64,000 nucleotides of DNA from Liolophura sinensis. Lineage: Eukaryota > Mollusca > Polyplacophora > Chitonida > Chitonidae. The stretch is from contig NC_088295.1 of assembly GCF_032854445.1 (NCBI RefSeq), positions 61,361,249 through 61,425,248 on the forward strand, read 5' to 3'. Of this stretch, positions 36,310-49,300 are shown piece by piece; position 1 is the stretch's first letter, and each line of letters starts with the position of its first letter. Under the pieces are notes generated by a model, which had not been told where the DNA came from, did no database searches, and saw only the letters and a program-made list of their open reading frames with translations. Position numbers and translations under genes: made by a program.

Positions 36310-37190
36310 ATTCTAAAGTTATACACAACTTGATTGCTTCGAATATGTACAAAGTATAACGTTCAGACATTTTGAACATAGGTCAGAGATTTTGCAGCTG
36401 ATTCAATCAATGTCGTTGAAATAAATGGGCTATTTCCACATAAATAATTCAAAATCGGAATTTGCTTGTGTATGCTTAATGTACTCTCAGATTTTTTAAC
36501 ACAGACAATTAACCAAGTGTCAGAATGATCTGTAGGTAAATAGTTATTTATCTACGGAGAATTGTTCGGTAGTATTTCGCTTTGGTTCATGGTTGACCAA
36601 AGTCCAAAGTTCTGTGCAATCATGTTAAAAATAAAGTTAACATTTTGGAGGTTTACACATTGCATGCACCCTCAAGGAGGTTTGGTATAAAGTGGTTTCG
36701 ATCGATTTAGACGTATCGATTTACAAGTAGGATTTAAAGGGCCATATTTGCCTATCAGCTCTGAAGTTCCATTCAAATATGGAATGGACTGTAAATCCAG
36801 GAATAAATTACACGTGATCACGTGATCCTTAGTTGTGTTATAGCTATAGCTTCAGAGAGCCATAGTTTCAGTTCACAGAAAGGTAAAGTCTACATTTAAA
36901 TGTAAAGCATACAGGAAACCTCATATACAAATCACAATGGTTACATAATGAAAGCCTCCAGGCTGTGGTATCCTTTTCACTACGACGTAAGAAATTCTAA
37001 GTAGTATGCAGTTATTAGTTGACGGTTTAATGAACTGATATAATATTGGCCTAATGCCCATCTTCTCTCAGAACTGAGTTCCCTTTCCATTGTCTGTGTA
37101 TCTCTGTCCATCTACTCGTATATCTATATCTATGCGAAACTCTCTCTCTCACACCTGTGTTTATAAAGGGAAAACCCAGGTAATAAACTG
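36310..37190. other. Intergenic stretch, no gene recognised
   Basis: No ORF or repeat of note until the microsatellite at 37197. Confidence 0.4.
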
Positions 37191-37194
37191 ATGA

Positions 37195-37196
<2 letters not shown>

Positions 37197-37270
<74 letters not shown>
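37197..37270. repeat. (AT)n microsatellite
   Basis: About 74 bp of pure AT dinucleotide. Confidence 0.97.
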
Positions 37271-37272
<2 letters not shown>

Positions 37273-37794
37273 CAATATTTTAAACAAGACTTCTGGCTGT
37301 AAACCTACACACGCAGATATTTCTAATTAGTATGAAGGCCGTGAAGGTAATTCTTGGATTGTAAATGACAGAGGGCAGGTTATACAACGCACGGTCAGGT
37401 TTTTGGCAATCTATTGTCGCAGTGCTTCATTCCACCTGACGGGTCAGAGCTTCTCAAGGTTTCACATAGTCAAGCGTATAATTTACCTGGGAAAAATTCA
37501 ACCGCTTGGCTATATCATACGTTCTTTTCAGAGTAATATATGGTGTTTAGCCTGGTATCGGTTTTATTAGACTTTGTGTCGACGTTCAGAAAAGGTGTAA
37601 TGTAACTTAACGCACCCTCTAGGAGAGGGGTTGCATGACGGTTCACCTGCCTTTGGCAGTCATATTGGAGTACTGTAATGTGACTACCAGTGATTGTTAA
37701 CAGGACTCCAGTCTGGCTGACCGGTTATTGTTCTGACATGGTGATGATGTCACGTGCAACCCCTCTTGTGTAGACTGTGTTATAGATATACACA

Positions 37795-37965
37795 TATACG
37801 ACGGCGTCAGCATTATGGTGGAAACTGGACAGAACAACGGGGAATCCCATCATCGGCAGGTTGATTCATAAGCATTCTTAGACTGACTTGCAGTATTCAT
37901 TTATTTTAATCGAATTTTACGCTGTACCCAAGACTAACACTCTTATACGACGACAGGAGAAAATC
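37795..37965 (-). repeat. Two SINE family 1 fragments
   Basis: Fragment one (37795-37865) has ACGACGGCGTCAGCATTATG and the CATCGGCAGGTTG block. Fragment two (37895-37965) has TTTTAATCGAATTTTACGCT, GTACCCAAGACTAACACTC and TTATACGACG. They look like two separate old insertions or a scrambled copy. Confidence 0.65.
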
Positions 37966-37969
37966 ACCG

Positions 37970-39740
37970 CCTTTAGCAAGGACGCATTGAATTCAATTCA
38001 GCAGAATTCGTGTTACAGTGTTATATTCAGGGGCAAAGTTCCCTACAAACTTTTACAAAGTTGGAGCAACGCTGCCTCAAGCGCATTGATCTTGGTGACG
38101 TATCTCTTCACTGTATGTTGTCACGGAAATACGACTGCTTTGTAGAACGGTCCCTCTGGACTATATTTGTAATGTGGCATCCGACGAGAGCACGATCAAG
38201 GGCAGGTAAATGTACCTTGTGTCTTCCTATGCTAAATCTTTCATCTGTTTATGTAGCTCACTCGGAAACCCCAGATGATTTGCAAAGAGGTGAATAACAT
38301 CAGCAAAATCCCAATTAATGTACAATACACATTAATACAATGCTTTAAAACATAATTTGAAAAACAAAAACAAAAAAAAAAAACATACAAGCCATATATT
38401 TATTGTTGGAGGTTTATGTTCAAAACGTTTTGCATACAGATATAAATCAAGCATAAAAAGACTTGCAATCAAAGACTTAAATGATACACGCCATCATGTA
38501 ACATACACAAAAAACAACAAATATTAAATAAATACAAATAGGAGGAAAAAGCAGCATTATAGAAAATAACATTTCTTGGTCATTGATGTTACAGAAGGAA
38601 AGTTCTTGTCAAATGAAGCATACCAATGTGGATGTAAAATTTATATTAATTTATTATTAATGACGCATGGCAAGACTTGTACAAGTTCTCATAGATTCTG
38701 GAAAATCATAATTACCATTTCCATAGGAACGACTTCCATTGGGATGGTTGCACATTTGAAAAAGACTATAACCACATGCATGCATTTTAAATTCTACATG
38801 GATATAGAAGTTACAAGCGCTACCTTGATTTTTAAAGGCAAAAGTATCAAAACTGATTTCTTGCCATATCCTCAACCGTTCTTAAGCTTTTCTAAAAATA
38901 ATTCCATCTAGTTGTAATGGCAGCCTCATGCCATGTTAACTAATACTATTGTGTCAAATGAACTTAAGGCAGCTACATGTTGACCACTATTTCAGATAAC
39001 CACATTTCAAAGTCTGTATGTGAGATGAAGTTTTCCTTTTCGTGCATCACTTTTCCTTGCTATTTACACACAGAACTGCATGTGCATACAGTGTAGCATA
39101 CATGTATGTAATAATGCATGGACAATGGGACACTGAATCAGTATTCAAGCATGCACATGATTGTCAGGTTGATTGTGTTCCTGACTGATTACACACTAAT
39201 ATTACTTTCCCTTTTTGATTAAGTTTGAACATACATCACCAAAATTTTTCCAAAACATGCTCATATTTGGTCATCTTTAGTACAAAACGACTTAAACAGT
39301 AACAACTTAAATTAACAAAGCATTAAAGCAAAGTTATAAACCTTTTCTATGTACAGCATATTCCATCCACTGGACTCTAGAAACTGTATTGAGCGAACTG
39401 TATTAAGTGAAATAACTTCTGCGAATCACTTTAAGCAAAGCGATACACTTTGCTGTGACTAAAATCCTTGTACTGGTTTGGACACAAAGTGTATATGTAG
39501 TATGAAAATGTAGTGGAATGAATACCTTGTCAGAAAACTGATACATGTATTTACATAAAGAGATTCCACTCTTTTCCATCTAACATAATGGCTAGGTAAA
39601 TCCTTAGCAACCAATCTACACTTGCAAATAAATATGTAATTTAATACTCTGCCAATAACTGATATGTTAAACAACACATGCAACCAAGACATATTTCACA
39701 AAATGTCTACTTCCGCAATTCAGTTTACACTTAAGCTAAG
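37970..39740. other. Intergenic stretch, partly possible 3' UTR of CUEDC2
   Basis: No coding exon recognised on either strand. The 111-codon plus-strand ORF at 38576 has no recognisable feature. Confidence 0.4.
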
Positions 39741-39754
39741 CATGACATGTTTCA

Positions 39755-39915
39755 GATTTATTTATTCCATTGGTGTTTTATGCAGTCCTCAACAATATTT
39801 CACTTATATGACCGTGGCCAGCATTATGATGGGAGGAAACCAGGCAGAGCCAGGGAGAAACCAATGACCATCTGCAGGTTGCTGTCCAACCTTCCCATGT
39901 AAGGCCGTAGAGGAA
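39755..39915 (-). repeat. SINE family 1 copy downstream of CUEDC2
   Basis: GATTTATTTATTCCATTGGT, ATGACCGTGGCCAGCATTAT and CTGCAGGTTGCTGTCCAACC. It lies about 390 bp past the CUEDC2 stop in the same orientation as the gene, so its AATAAATAAAT tail could offer a polyadenylation signal. Confidence 0.85.
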
Positions 39916-40300
39916 GAGCCTGCAAAACAGTTTATGTACATCTACGAGTAACTGTACACTCAAATTGATTCCATACAAAAGTTCATGTCACAGAATGCCT
40001 TGATTTCTGATGAAGCAGATGCACTGATGGGGTACATACCCAAGAAAGACACAAGGGAGACCTGTGAAATGCTGTGCAAAGAACATCTAGTGCCACGAGG
40101 GTTAACAGCACCCATAGCCAAAGCACAAACTTCTTCATCTTAATGTATAGAGCAAAAGTTTCTGAGACCTGCAGAGTCTTATGTAATTTAGCGTCAGCAT
40201 ACATGAAGTTAGCAGAATGTAGACAGCTGTCAATCAATTTGATGGCTGACACTATCACCGTGGTAACCAGTATCACTGCCCATCCTGCCCTTGGCCTTCG

Positions 40301-43300
40301 TCAGTGGAAACGGTACTTTCTTGCTGGTTTCAAGTTGACGTAGGTTTTCTTCATTTCCTCATCTTCTTCCTTCTTCACCTCTGTGAATCGCTCTCCTTTG
40401 GTACTGACAACCCGTCCATCTAAGTATCGCACCATTTTCTTTGGACACTGAAAGCGGTATTTTAGAAATAAAAAATCAACGAAAGGTGTGTATTTTCTCT
40501 TCAGTTTGATGAAATTTTTTGAAGCTTTGAAGTTTGCAAACTCAAATCTTGCTACATGTACAGGTGATTGAACAAGAAACCTTATCATGTATGACAAAGC
40601 TTCTTTAAGTGCCTCAGGCTGAAACTTTTCAGTCTCCCCTTATACATGCACATGTGTGTATCTTTTGTGAAGATTAGAAATCAGGCAATTCCACTCATAC
40701 TATGCCTCTAGACTAACGAAATTTCTTCATAAAGCTTTGAAAAAACGTGAAAAGTTTTGAAGTTGGCCAACTTTGACCTTGTACGTTTGTCTCTCATCAG
40801 TTTTCTTTCCATACATATTAGTGTTGACTCACTGATTAAGATACTGAAACCATTTTGTAACATACAACTGAAGCATCAAGCTCAAAAAAAAAAAAATAGA
40901 TTTCATACTTTGTGGAAAATTTTAATAATGTATATAATGTCAGGATGTGAATAAGAACATGCAGCAGTGGCCCATACTTATCATAATACAATAACCCTGA
41001 GCCACACAAAAAAAAGTTAATGAAAAGTTTTTTTTCATATGTTGTGGTATGGCTCAGACAATATTAAACGCATCAAAACTTTACCTAAAGTAAATAGAAT
41101 TAGCAGATCCCTTAATATGGGTGCTTGTATGTCCCATGTTTATTCAACTGTGCACACAATTATCCAACTGTCAAGATAAAGGACGACTATTCCAATTAAC
41201 AAACTGCAAATTTTTGTTTTATACTTCTTTACATTATTTCCTTTGTGGGGTGTCCATATGTAATTGTACCATAAATAAGCATACATGTACCTGTTTGGGA
41301 GTGATAGGTTTATGGACAACTCTGTCATCATGTTCATCAATGTAGGCATATCTGATGATAAGAAATATAATATCAGATGAAAATATTAAATGCAGTTGCG
41401 ATTCACCATGCAGTGAGGCCTACAGTGTAGGCCATATCCAAAACACTGATATCTTAGACAGAAAAATGTTAAATTAACTCACTATACAATAAAACGGCTG
41501 GATTTATCTAAAATAACTTTATACATACACGTGTACATGAATATAAATGATAAGGGGAAGGTATTTAAAGCTGTATATGAACATGGTATATGTATTTAAA
41601 ACTAACCATCTACAATCCTTAAAAAGATAATCTGATAAGGCAGGACACCTACTTTGCCAGCATCTGCTCTCTCACTTTCTTATCATCTTTTTTCGGGCTT
41701 AAGACATTCCTTTCCTGTTAACATATAATGAAACATTTCTTTGAACATACAACAGTACACAAAAACTTAATACAAGTACTTGTATTCTACAGAATGAGTT
41801 TGAATATACAAGCAGCTGTGTGAGTTACCATAAATGTCTAAACAGAGGAGTCAAGGCACATACAGTACCTTGTATTGTGGAGAGCCCTCAGTGACGGTGT
41901 ATCCAGCCTGCTGTCTGAGCAGGATGAATTATCTCACACTGTCTGTGTCGCACTACATGTTACCAGACAACGTGTCACGTACCATGTACTGTGGAGAGCC
42001 CTCAGTGACGTTGTCTCCAGTCTGCTGTGTGAGCAGGATAATTATCTCACACTGTATGTGTCACCACTAGACATCATCAGACAATGTGCCACTTACCTTG
42101 TACTGTAAGGAGCCCTAAGTGATAGCGTCTCCAGTCTGCTGTCTGAGCAGGACAAATTATGTCACACTGTCTGTGTCACCACTAGACATCTTCAGACAAT
42201 GTGTTACTTAACTTGTACTGCGGGTAGCCCTCAGTGATAGCGTCTCCAGTCTGCTGTCTAAGGATGATGACTTGTGTCACACTGTCTGTGTCACCACTAG
42301 ACATCTTCAGACAATGTGTCACACTTAACTTGTACTGCGGGTAGCCCTCAGTGATAGCGTCTCCAGACTGCCGTTTGAGCAGGATGAACTAGGTCACACT
42401 GTTGCTGTCACCACTAGACATCATCAGACAAGGCGTCACTTACCATGTACTGTGGGAAGCCCTCAGTGATAGCGTCTCCAGACTGCTGTCTGGGCAGGAT
42501 GAATTATGTCACACTGTCGCTGTCACCACTAGACATCTTCAGACAATGTGCCACTTACCTTGTACTGCGGGTAGCCCTCAGTGATAACGTCTCCAGTCTG
42601 CTGTCTGAGCAGGATGAATTATGTCACACTGTTACTGTCACCACTAGACATCTTCAGGCAATGTGTCACTTACCTTGTACTGTGGAGAGCCCTCAGTGAT
42701 AGCGTCTCCATTCTGTTGTCTGTGCAGGATGAGTTGAGCAGCACTGTCCGTGTCACCACTAGACATCACCAGACAATGTGTCACTTATCTTGTACTGTGG
42801 AGAGCCCTCAGTGATAGCGTCTCCATTCTGCTGTCTGTGCAGGATGAGTTGAGCAGCACTGTCTGTGTCACCACTAGACATCACCAGACAATGTGTCACT
42901 TACCTTGTATTGTGGAGAGCCCTCAGTGATAGCGTCTCCATTCTGTTGTCTGTGCAGGATGAGTTGAGCAGCACTGTCCGTGTCACCACTAGACATCTTC
43001 AGACAATGTTTCACTTATCTTGTACTGTGGAGAACCCTCAGTGATAGCGTCTCCATTCTGTTGTCTGTGCAGGATGAGTTGAACAGCACTGTCCGTGTCA
43101 CCACTAGACATCACCAGACAATGTGTCACTTACCTTGTACTGTGGAGAGCCTTCAGTGATAGCGTCTCCAGTCTGTTGTCTGTGCAGGATGAGTTGAGCA
43201 GCACTGTCCGTGTTACCACTAGACATCACCAGACAATGTGTCACTTACCCTGTACTGTGGAGAGCCTTCAGTGATAGCGTCTCCAGTCTGTTGTCTGTGC

Positions 43301-46300
43301 AGGATTAGTTGAGCAGCACTGTCCATGTCACCACCAGACATCACCAGACAATGTGTCACTTACCTTGTACTGTGGAGAGCCTTCAGTGATAGCGTCTCCA
43401 TTCTGTTGTCTGTGCAGGATGAGTTGAGCAGCACTGTCCGTGTCACCACTTGACATCTTCAGACAATGTGTCACTTACCTTGTATTGTGGAGAGCCCTCA
43501 GTGATAGCGTCTCCATTCTGTTGTCTGTGCAGGATGAGTTGAGCAGCACTGTCCGTGTCACCACTAGACATCTTCAGGCAATGTGTCACTTACCTTGTAT
43601 TGTGGAGAGCCCTCAGTGATAGCGTCTCCATTCTGTTGTCTGTGCAGGATGAGTTGAGCAGCACTGTCCATGTCACCACTAGACATCTTCAGACAAGGTG
43701 TCACTTACCTTGTATTGTGGAGAGCCTTCAGTGATAGCGTCTCCAGTCTGTTGTCTGTGCAGGATTAGTTGAGCAGCACTGTCCATGTCACCACCAGACA
43801 TCACCAGACAATGTGTCACTTACCTTGTACTGTGGAGAGCCTTCAGTGATAGCGTCTCCAGTCTGTTGTCTGTGTAGGATGAGTTGAGCAGCACTGTCTG
43901 TGTCACCACTAGACATCTTCAGGCAATGTGTCACTTACCTTGTACTGTGGAGAGCCCTCAGTGACAGCGTCTCCAGTCTGTTGTCTGTGTAGGATGAGTT
44001 GAGCAGCACTGTCCGTGTCACCACCAGACATCTTCAGACAAGGTGTCACTTACCTTGTACTTTGGAGAGCCCTCAGTGATGGCATCTCCATTCTGTTGTC
44101 TGTGCAGGATTAGTTGAGCAGCACTGTCCGTGTCACCACTAGACATCTTCAGGCAATGTGTCACTTACCTTGTACTGTGGAGAGCCCTCAGTGATAGCGT
44201 CTCCATTCTGTTGTCTGTGCAGGATGAGTTGAGCAGCACTGTCCGTGTCACCACTTGACATCTTCAGACAATGTGTCACTTACCTTGTATTGTGGAGAGC
44301 CCTCAGTGATAGCGTCTCCATTCTGTTGTCTGTGCAGGATGAGTTGAGCAGCACTGTCCGTGTCACCACTAGACATCTTCAGGCAATGTGTCACTTACCT
44401 TGTATTGTGGAGAGCCCTCAGTGATAGCGTCTCCATTCTGTTGTCTGTGCAGGATGAGTTGAGCAGCACTGTCCATGTCACCACTAGACATCTTCAGACA
44501 AGGTGTCACTTACCTTGTATTGTGGAGAGCCCTCAGTGATAGCATCTCCTGTCTGTTGTCTGTGTAGGATGAGTTGAGCAGCACTGTCCATGTCACCACT
44601 AGACATCTTCAGACAAGGTGTCACTTACCTTGTATTGTGGAGAGCCCTCAGTGATAGCGTCTCCATTCTGTTGTCTGTGCAGGATGAGTTGAGCAGCACT
44701 GTCTGTGTCACCACTAGACATCTTCAGACAAGGTGTCACTTACCTTGTATTGTGGAGAGCCCTCAGTGATAGCGTCTCCATTCTGTTGTCTGTGCAGGAT
44801 GAGCTGAGCAGCACTGTTCGTGTCACCACTAGACATCTTCAGCCAATGTGTCACTTACCTTGTACTGTGGAGAGCCTTCAGTGATAGCGTCTCCAGTCTG
44901 TTGTGTGTGCAGGATGAGTTGAGCAGCACTGTCCGTGTTACCACTAGACATCACCAGACAATGTATCACTTACCTTGTATTGTGGAGAGCCCTCAGTGAT
45001 AGCGTCTCCATTCTGTTGTCTGTGCAGGATGAGTTGAGCAGCACTGTCCGTGTCACCACTAGACATCACCAGACAATGTGTCACTTACCTTGTACTGTGG
45101 AGAGCCCTCAGTGATAGCGTCTCCAGTCTGTTGTCTGTGCAGGATGAGTTGAGCAGCACTGTCTGTGTCACCACTAGACATCACCAGACAATGTGTCACT
45201 TACCTTGTATTGTGGAGAGCCCTCAGTGATAGCGTCTCCAGTCTGTTGTCTGTGCAGGATGAGTTGAGCAGCACTGTCCGTGTCACCACTAGACATCTTC
45301 AGGCAATGTGTCACTTACCCTGTACTGTGGAGAGCCTTCAGTGATAGTGTCCCCAGTCTGTTGTCTGTGCAGGAGGAGTTGAGCAGCACTGTCCATGTCA
45401 CCACTAGACATCAGCAGACAATGTGTCACTTACCTTGTATTGTGGAGAGCCCTCAGTGATAGCGTCTCCAGTCTGTTGTCTGTGCAGGATGAGTTGAGCA
45501 GCACTGTCTGTGTCACCACTAGACATCACCAGACAATGTGTCACTTACCTTGTACTGTGGAGAGCCTTCAGTGATAGCGTCTCCATTCTGTTGTCTGTGC
45601 AGGATGAGTTGAGCAGCACTGTCCGTGTCACCACTAGACATCACCAGACAATGTGTCACTTACCTTGTACTGTGGGAAGCCCTCAGTGATAGCGTCTCCA
45701 GTCTGCTGTCTAAGGATGATGATTTATGTCACACTGTCTGTGTCACTCACTTTGTAATGTGGAGAGCCCTCAGTGATAGCGTCTTCAGTCTGTTGTCTGT
45801 GCAGGATGAGTTGAGCAGCACTGTCTGTGTCACCACTAGACATCTTCAGACAATGTGTCACTTACCATGTACTGTGGAGAGCCTTCAGTGATAGCGTCTC
45901 CATTCTGTTGTCTGTGCAGGATGAGTTGAGCAGCACTGTCTGTGTCACCACTAGACATCTTCAGACAATGTGTCACTTACCTAGTACTGTGGAGAGCCCT
46001 CAGTGATAGCATCTCCATTCTGTTGTCTGTGCAGGATGAGCTGAGCAGCACTGTTCGTGTCACCACTAGACATCACCAGACAATGTGTCACTTACCCTGT
46101 ACTGTGGAGAGCCTTCAGTGATAGCGTCTCCATTCTGTTGTCTGTGCAGGATGAGTTGAGCAGCACTATCCGTGTCACCACTAGACATCACCAGACAATG
46201 TGTTACCTCTAGGGCACAGGAGTTGGGAAACATTTCAAGCAGTATTTCAATTTTTGGATCAGGTGCTTCATCTTGAAGTGACAAACTCTGTGGAAACACA

Positions 46301-49300
46301 AATTAGAATCTGACTCAATGTCTCTCATTACAGTCGCCTGCCACTGGTCCACCAATGGTGTGCTTCAAGTGAGCTTGTGGAACAGTAAATGTTTTTCACC
46401 AGTTGCCAAAGAGTTTTACCACTTTAGCTGGTCTCCAAATTCATGGATCTCAGGAAATCTAAACCCTCTACACATACATGTAAGTGCTCCTGGCATAAAA
46501 CAGTAACGAAAGAAGCCTGGTAAAGGTGTGCAAAAGGTGAATGCACCTACAGGCAAGCTGTGGTGTGCCTTAAAAATGATTGGGCATGTATTTTATGCCT
46601 CTGTTTATTTCATAAGTTTGAAATGCCCTAATTATGACCTAATCAGAAATAAAGATCACTGCATGGTGCAGCATGCAGAAGAGCGACTGCAACAGCTTGA
46701 CCCATGAAAGCTCCAACCAGGCATCTGTGGGTTGCCTTAGGTTCTTTAAAAGTGAGGCAGCTTGCCTGCCACCTTGTTGAGTCACAGTTATGTCCCTTTA
46801 ACCATGCATGGTTCTTCATATAAAAAAACCACTGTCGTAAGGGAAATGCTCTACACCGTATAGTGTAAAACATAAATCTGATAGAAAGCAAATCTACAAA
46901 CTGATCTAGAAGAAAAAATAAAACCTATGACAGGTACCTGTCCATGGAATCTAGAAAAAATTCAGTAATCTGATTATGAAATATGAAAAAATAGAAAAAC
47001 AATCTTGTTGTTTTAGCCATAATTTGTCCCTTCATCTAGTAAATAAAAGCTCCAAATTGGATGGCTCTCAACAATTCAAGATAAATAATCCCTAAAAATA
47101 AAAATAGGTAAATGATAGTACATTTTGTATTTCGTGGGTATCTATTACTTTTACATGTACGATACATGTGGCTTCATATGAGCCCTTTCAAGTAACACTT
47201 AGCTACACCTACCTTAGATTCTGCATCTGATCCACCATTAACAATCAATGCCAATTTGCCTGCCTTATGCTCATTAGGACTCTGTAGCTCCACTGGCTTT
47301 AACGACAGTACAGCCCCTACCTTGTCTGAAGCAAAAGACAGAAAAAAACAACACATTATTACTTGATTGGTGCTGAACATTTCACTTAACATTCTTAAAT
47401 CACAACACAGGACAGGCTTTTGAGAGAGTAAATGAGTGTGTTCATGCAGTGTATTTTCTTCTATGAGAGAAAAGTAATAAATAATCTGACATCCATCACT
47501 ACACTTGTAACTGTTTTCTTGTGGTTTTATAACTTGAGCAATGTCTCCTCCAATTCATTATCTATTACAGGCAAGGAAAACACTAACATGAAGTATGTAT
47601 CAGATGAAAGAGCATTAAAACTGTCCAGGAAATTTCTTTAACCTAGTAAAATGCATTTGAATATTTTATGCTATGGTGGCCTTTTCTGGCCACAATGCCA
47701 CCATGCACTAACATCACATAAGGTTTTTGCTACATAACACATATTAGACTACTACATTTCATAATTCAATGTGCATCTACATATAGATCTATGAACGCAT
47801 TCACTGATTTCACTTTGAAATGAATTATTTCAGGGTGAGAAACACAGATGTAATGTAATTGATACCTTCTGGGTTTTCTTCAGATAGAAAACTTCTGCAA
47901 AAAATAAATCCAACTATTTTCCTGGACATTTATTAATAGTCTTTCATCTGATATATACTTCATTTTGGAGTGGACTTTGCCATTAATGGCTCACTCAACT
48001 TTAACTGCAGACTGCCTGGTTTTCTCCCACCATAACGCTGACCATATAAGTGAAACATTTCTGAGTAATCAAATAAATTTAACTGCAGAAAATTTGAGTT
48101 ACATGTGTAACTACACGTATATATAATATGTATAATGTGGGAAAAATGGCATCTTTTATGCTTCCATTCTTTTTCAACCCCTCCGCGGAGGTCATGAATT
48201 TTAGACCAATCAATGGCAAGTTGGGCCACTGCAACTGATCTAGATATTTCAAAGTTGCGTATGTATGACACATTCAATGTTGTTTGACAAACTTAATGAT
48301 GTTTGAAAGGTCACTTTTATTTAATATGTATATTTGCACACTGCCCGCAACTGGCAATGGGGTACAATACTTAACAATTACCTGACGTGTCCGACTTGGA
48401 AGACTTTCCAGCTAACTCGAACATCCACTCACAAACTCGAACGCTGAAAAATAGATCAAGATTTATGTAATGTTTTTAGCATTTCTAGCATATGTACATA
48501 CACAGTGCATACATAATACTGGGCAGTATATACATTCAAATAATGTACATAAGTTTAACAGGCGTACATCTGCATGCATATCTCCGCCGATATTAGTAGG
48601 CTCCGTGTACATATATGCCAGTGAAATACAACAATTACAGAAAGCCAATGGATGCCACTGGCAGGATCATAAATATAGGTTAATATTTATATATTTATTT
48701 ATTTATTTGATTGGTGTTTAACACTGTACCCTAGTATGACAAGGGTCAGGTTTATGAGAACAGGTAATCACAGAGCTTAACTATCAACTTTTGCTATGTA
48801 CCTCACAAACTTCCTGATTAAAAGCTGCAGCCAAATTAAACCAATTAAAAGCCAATTAAAAGTGCCACTCTGGTCAGAATACAAATTGCGTAGAAATATT
48901 ATAATGATATGAAAGAAATCCTATGGAGTAAGCTTAACACTATGTTTGAAGAATAACACTATTTAACCCATATAACAGAACATTCCTTGAAAAACAAAAT
49001 CTCCGGCTGTCTCAGTAAAATTTTCCTGATGTGACGTGATAATATTCCCTGCATGACGTCGAATCAGGCAGAAGTGATGTTGAGCAAGGCATTTATGCTG
49101 GGATGATGTCAAGAGCATTTGGGCAGTGTCATTTGTGGATATACGTCAGCGATTGATGACGTCATGTGTTCGTGGGTGACTTCACACCAGGCAAAGTGGA
49201 AGGGACAGAAATATTTTGTTTCCGTATACTCTTACGAAACGTACACTATCGGTTTTAATTTTTAATATTTTCACAATTTAGGAAAGCAATTCTGACTATC

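Noticed and set aside
38576-38911. 111-codon ORF
   Set aside because: No domain and no support, in AT-rich non-coding DNA.
40448-40597. N-terminal extension of the last CUEDC2 exon frame
   Set aside because: The acceptor at 40448 joins in phase to exon 7, and the upstream codons have no family similarity.
41834-45891. Plus-strand repeated ORFs (60-90 codons) across the array
   Set aside because: They are the antisense of the CUE-exon repeats; the sense strand is explained by CUEDC2, and 115 bp does not keep a frame.
41865-46093. Regular direct repeats resembling a CRISPR array
   Set aside because: The units are contiguous 115-bp tandem copies with no unique spacers, and each is clearly derived from a CUEDC2 exon and its donor in a eukaryotic gene.
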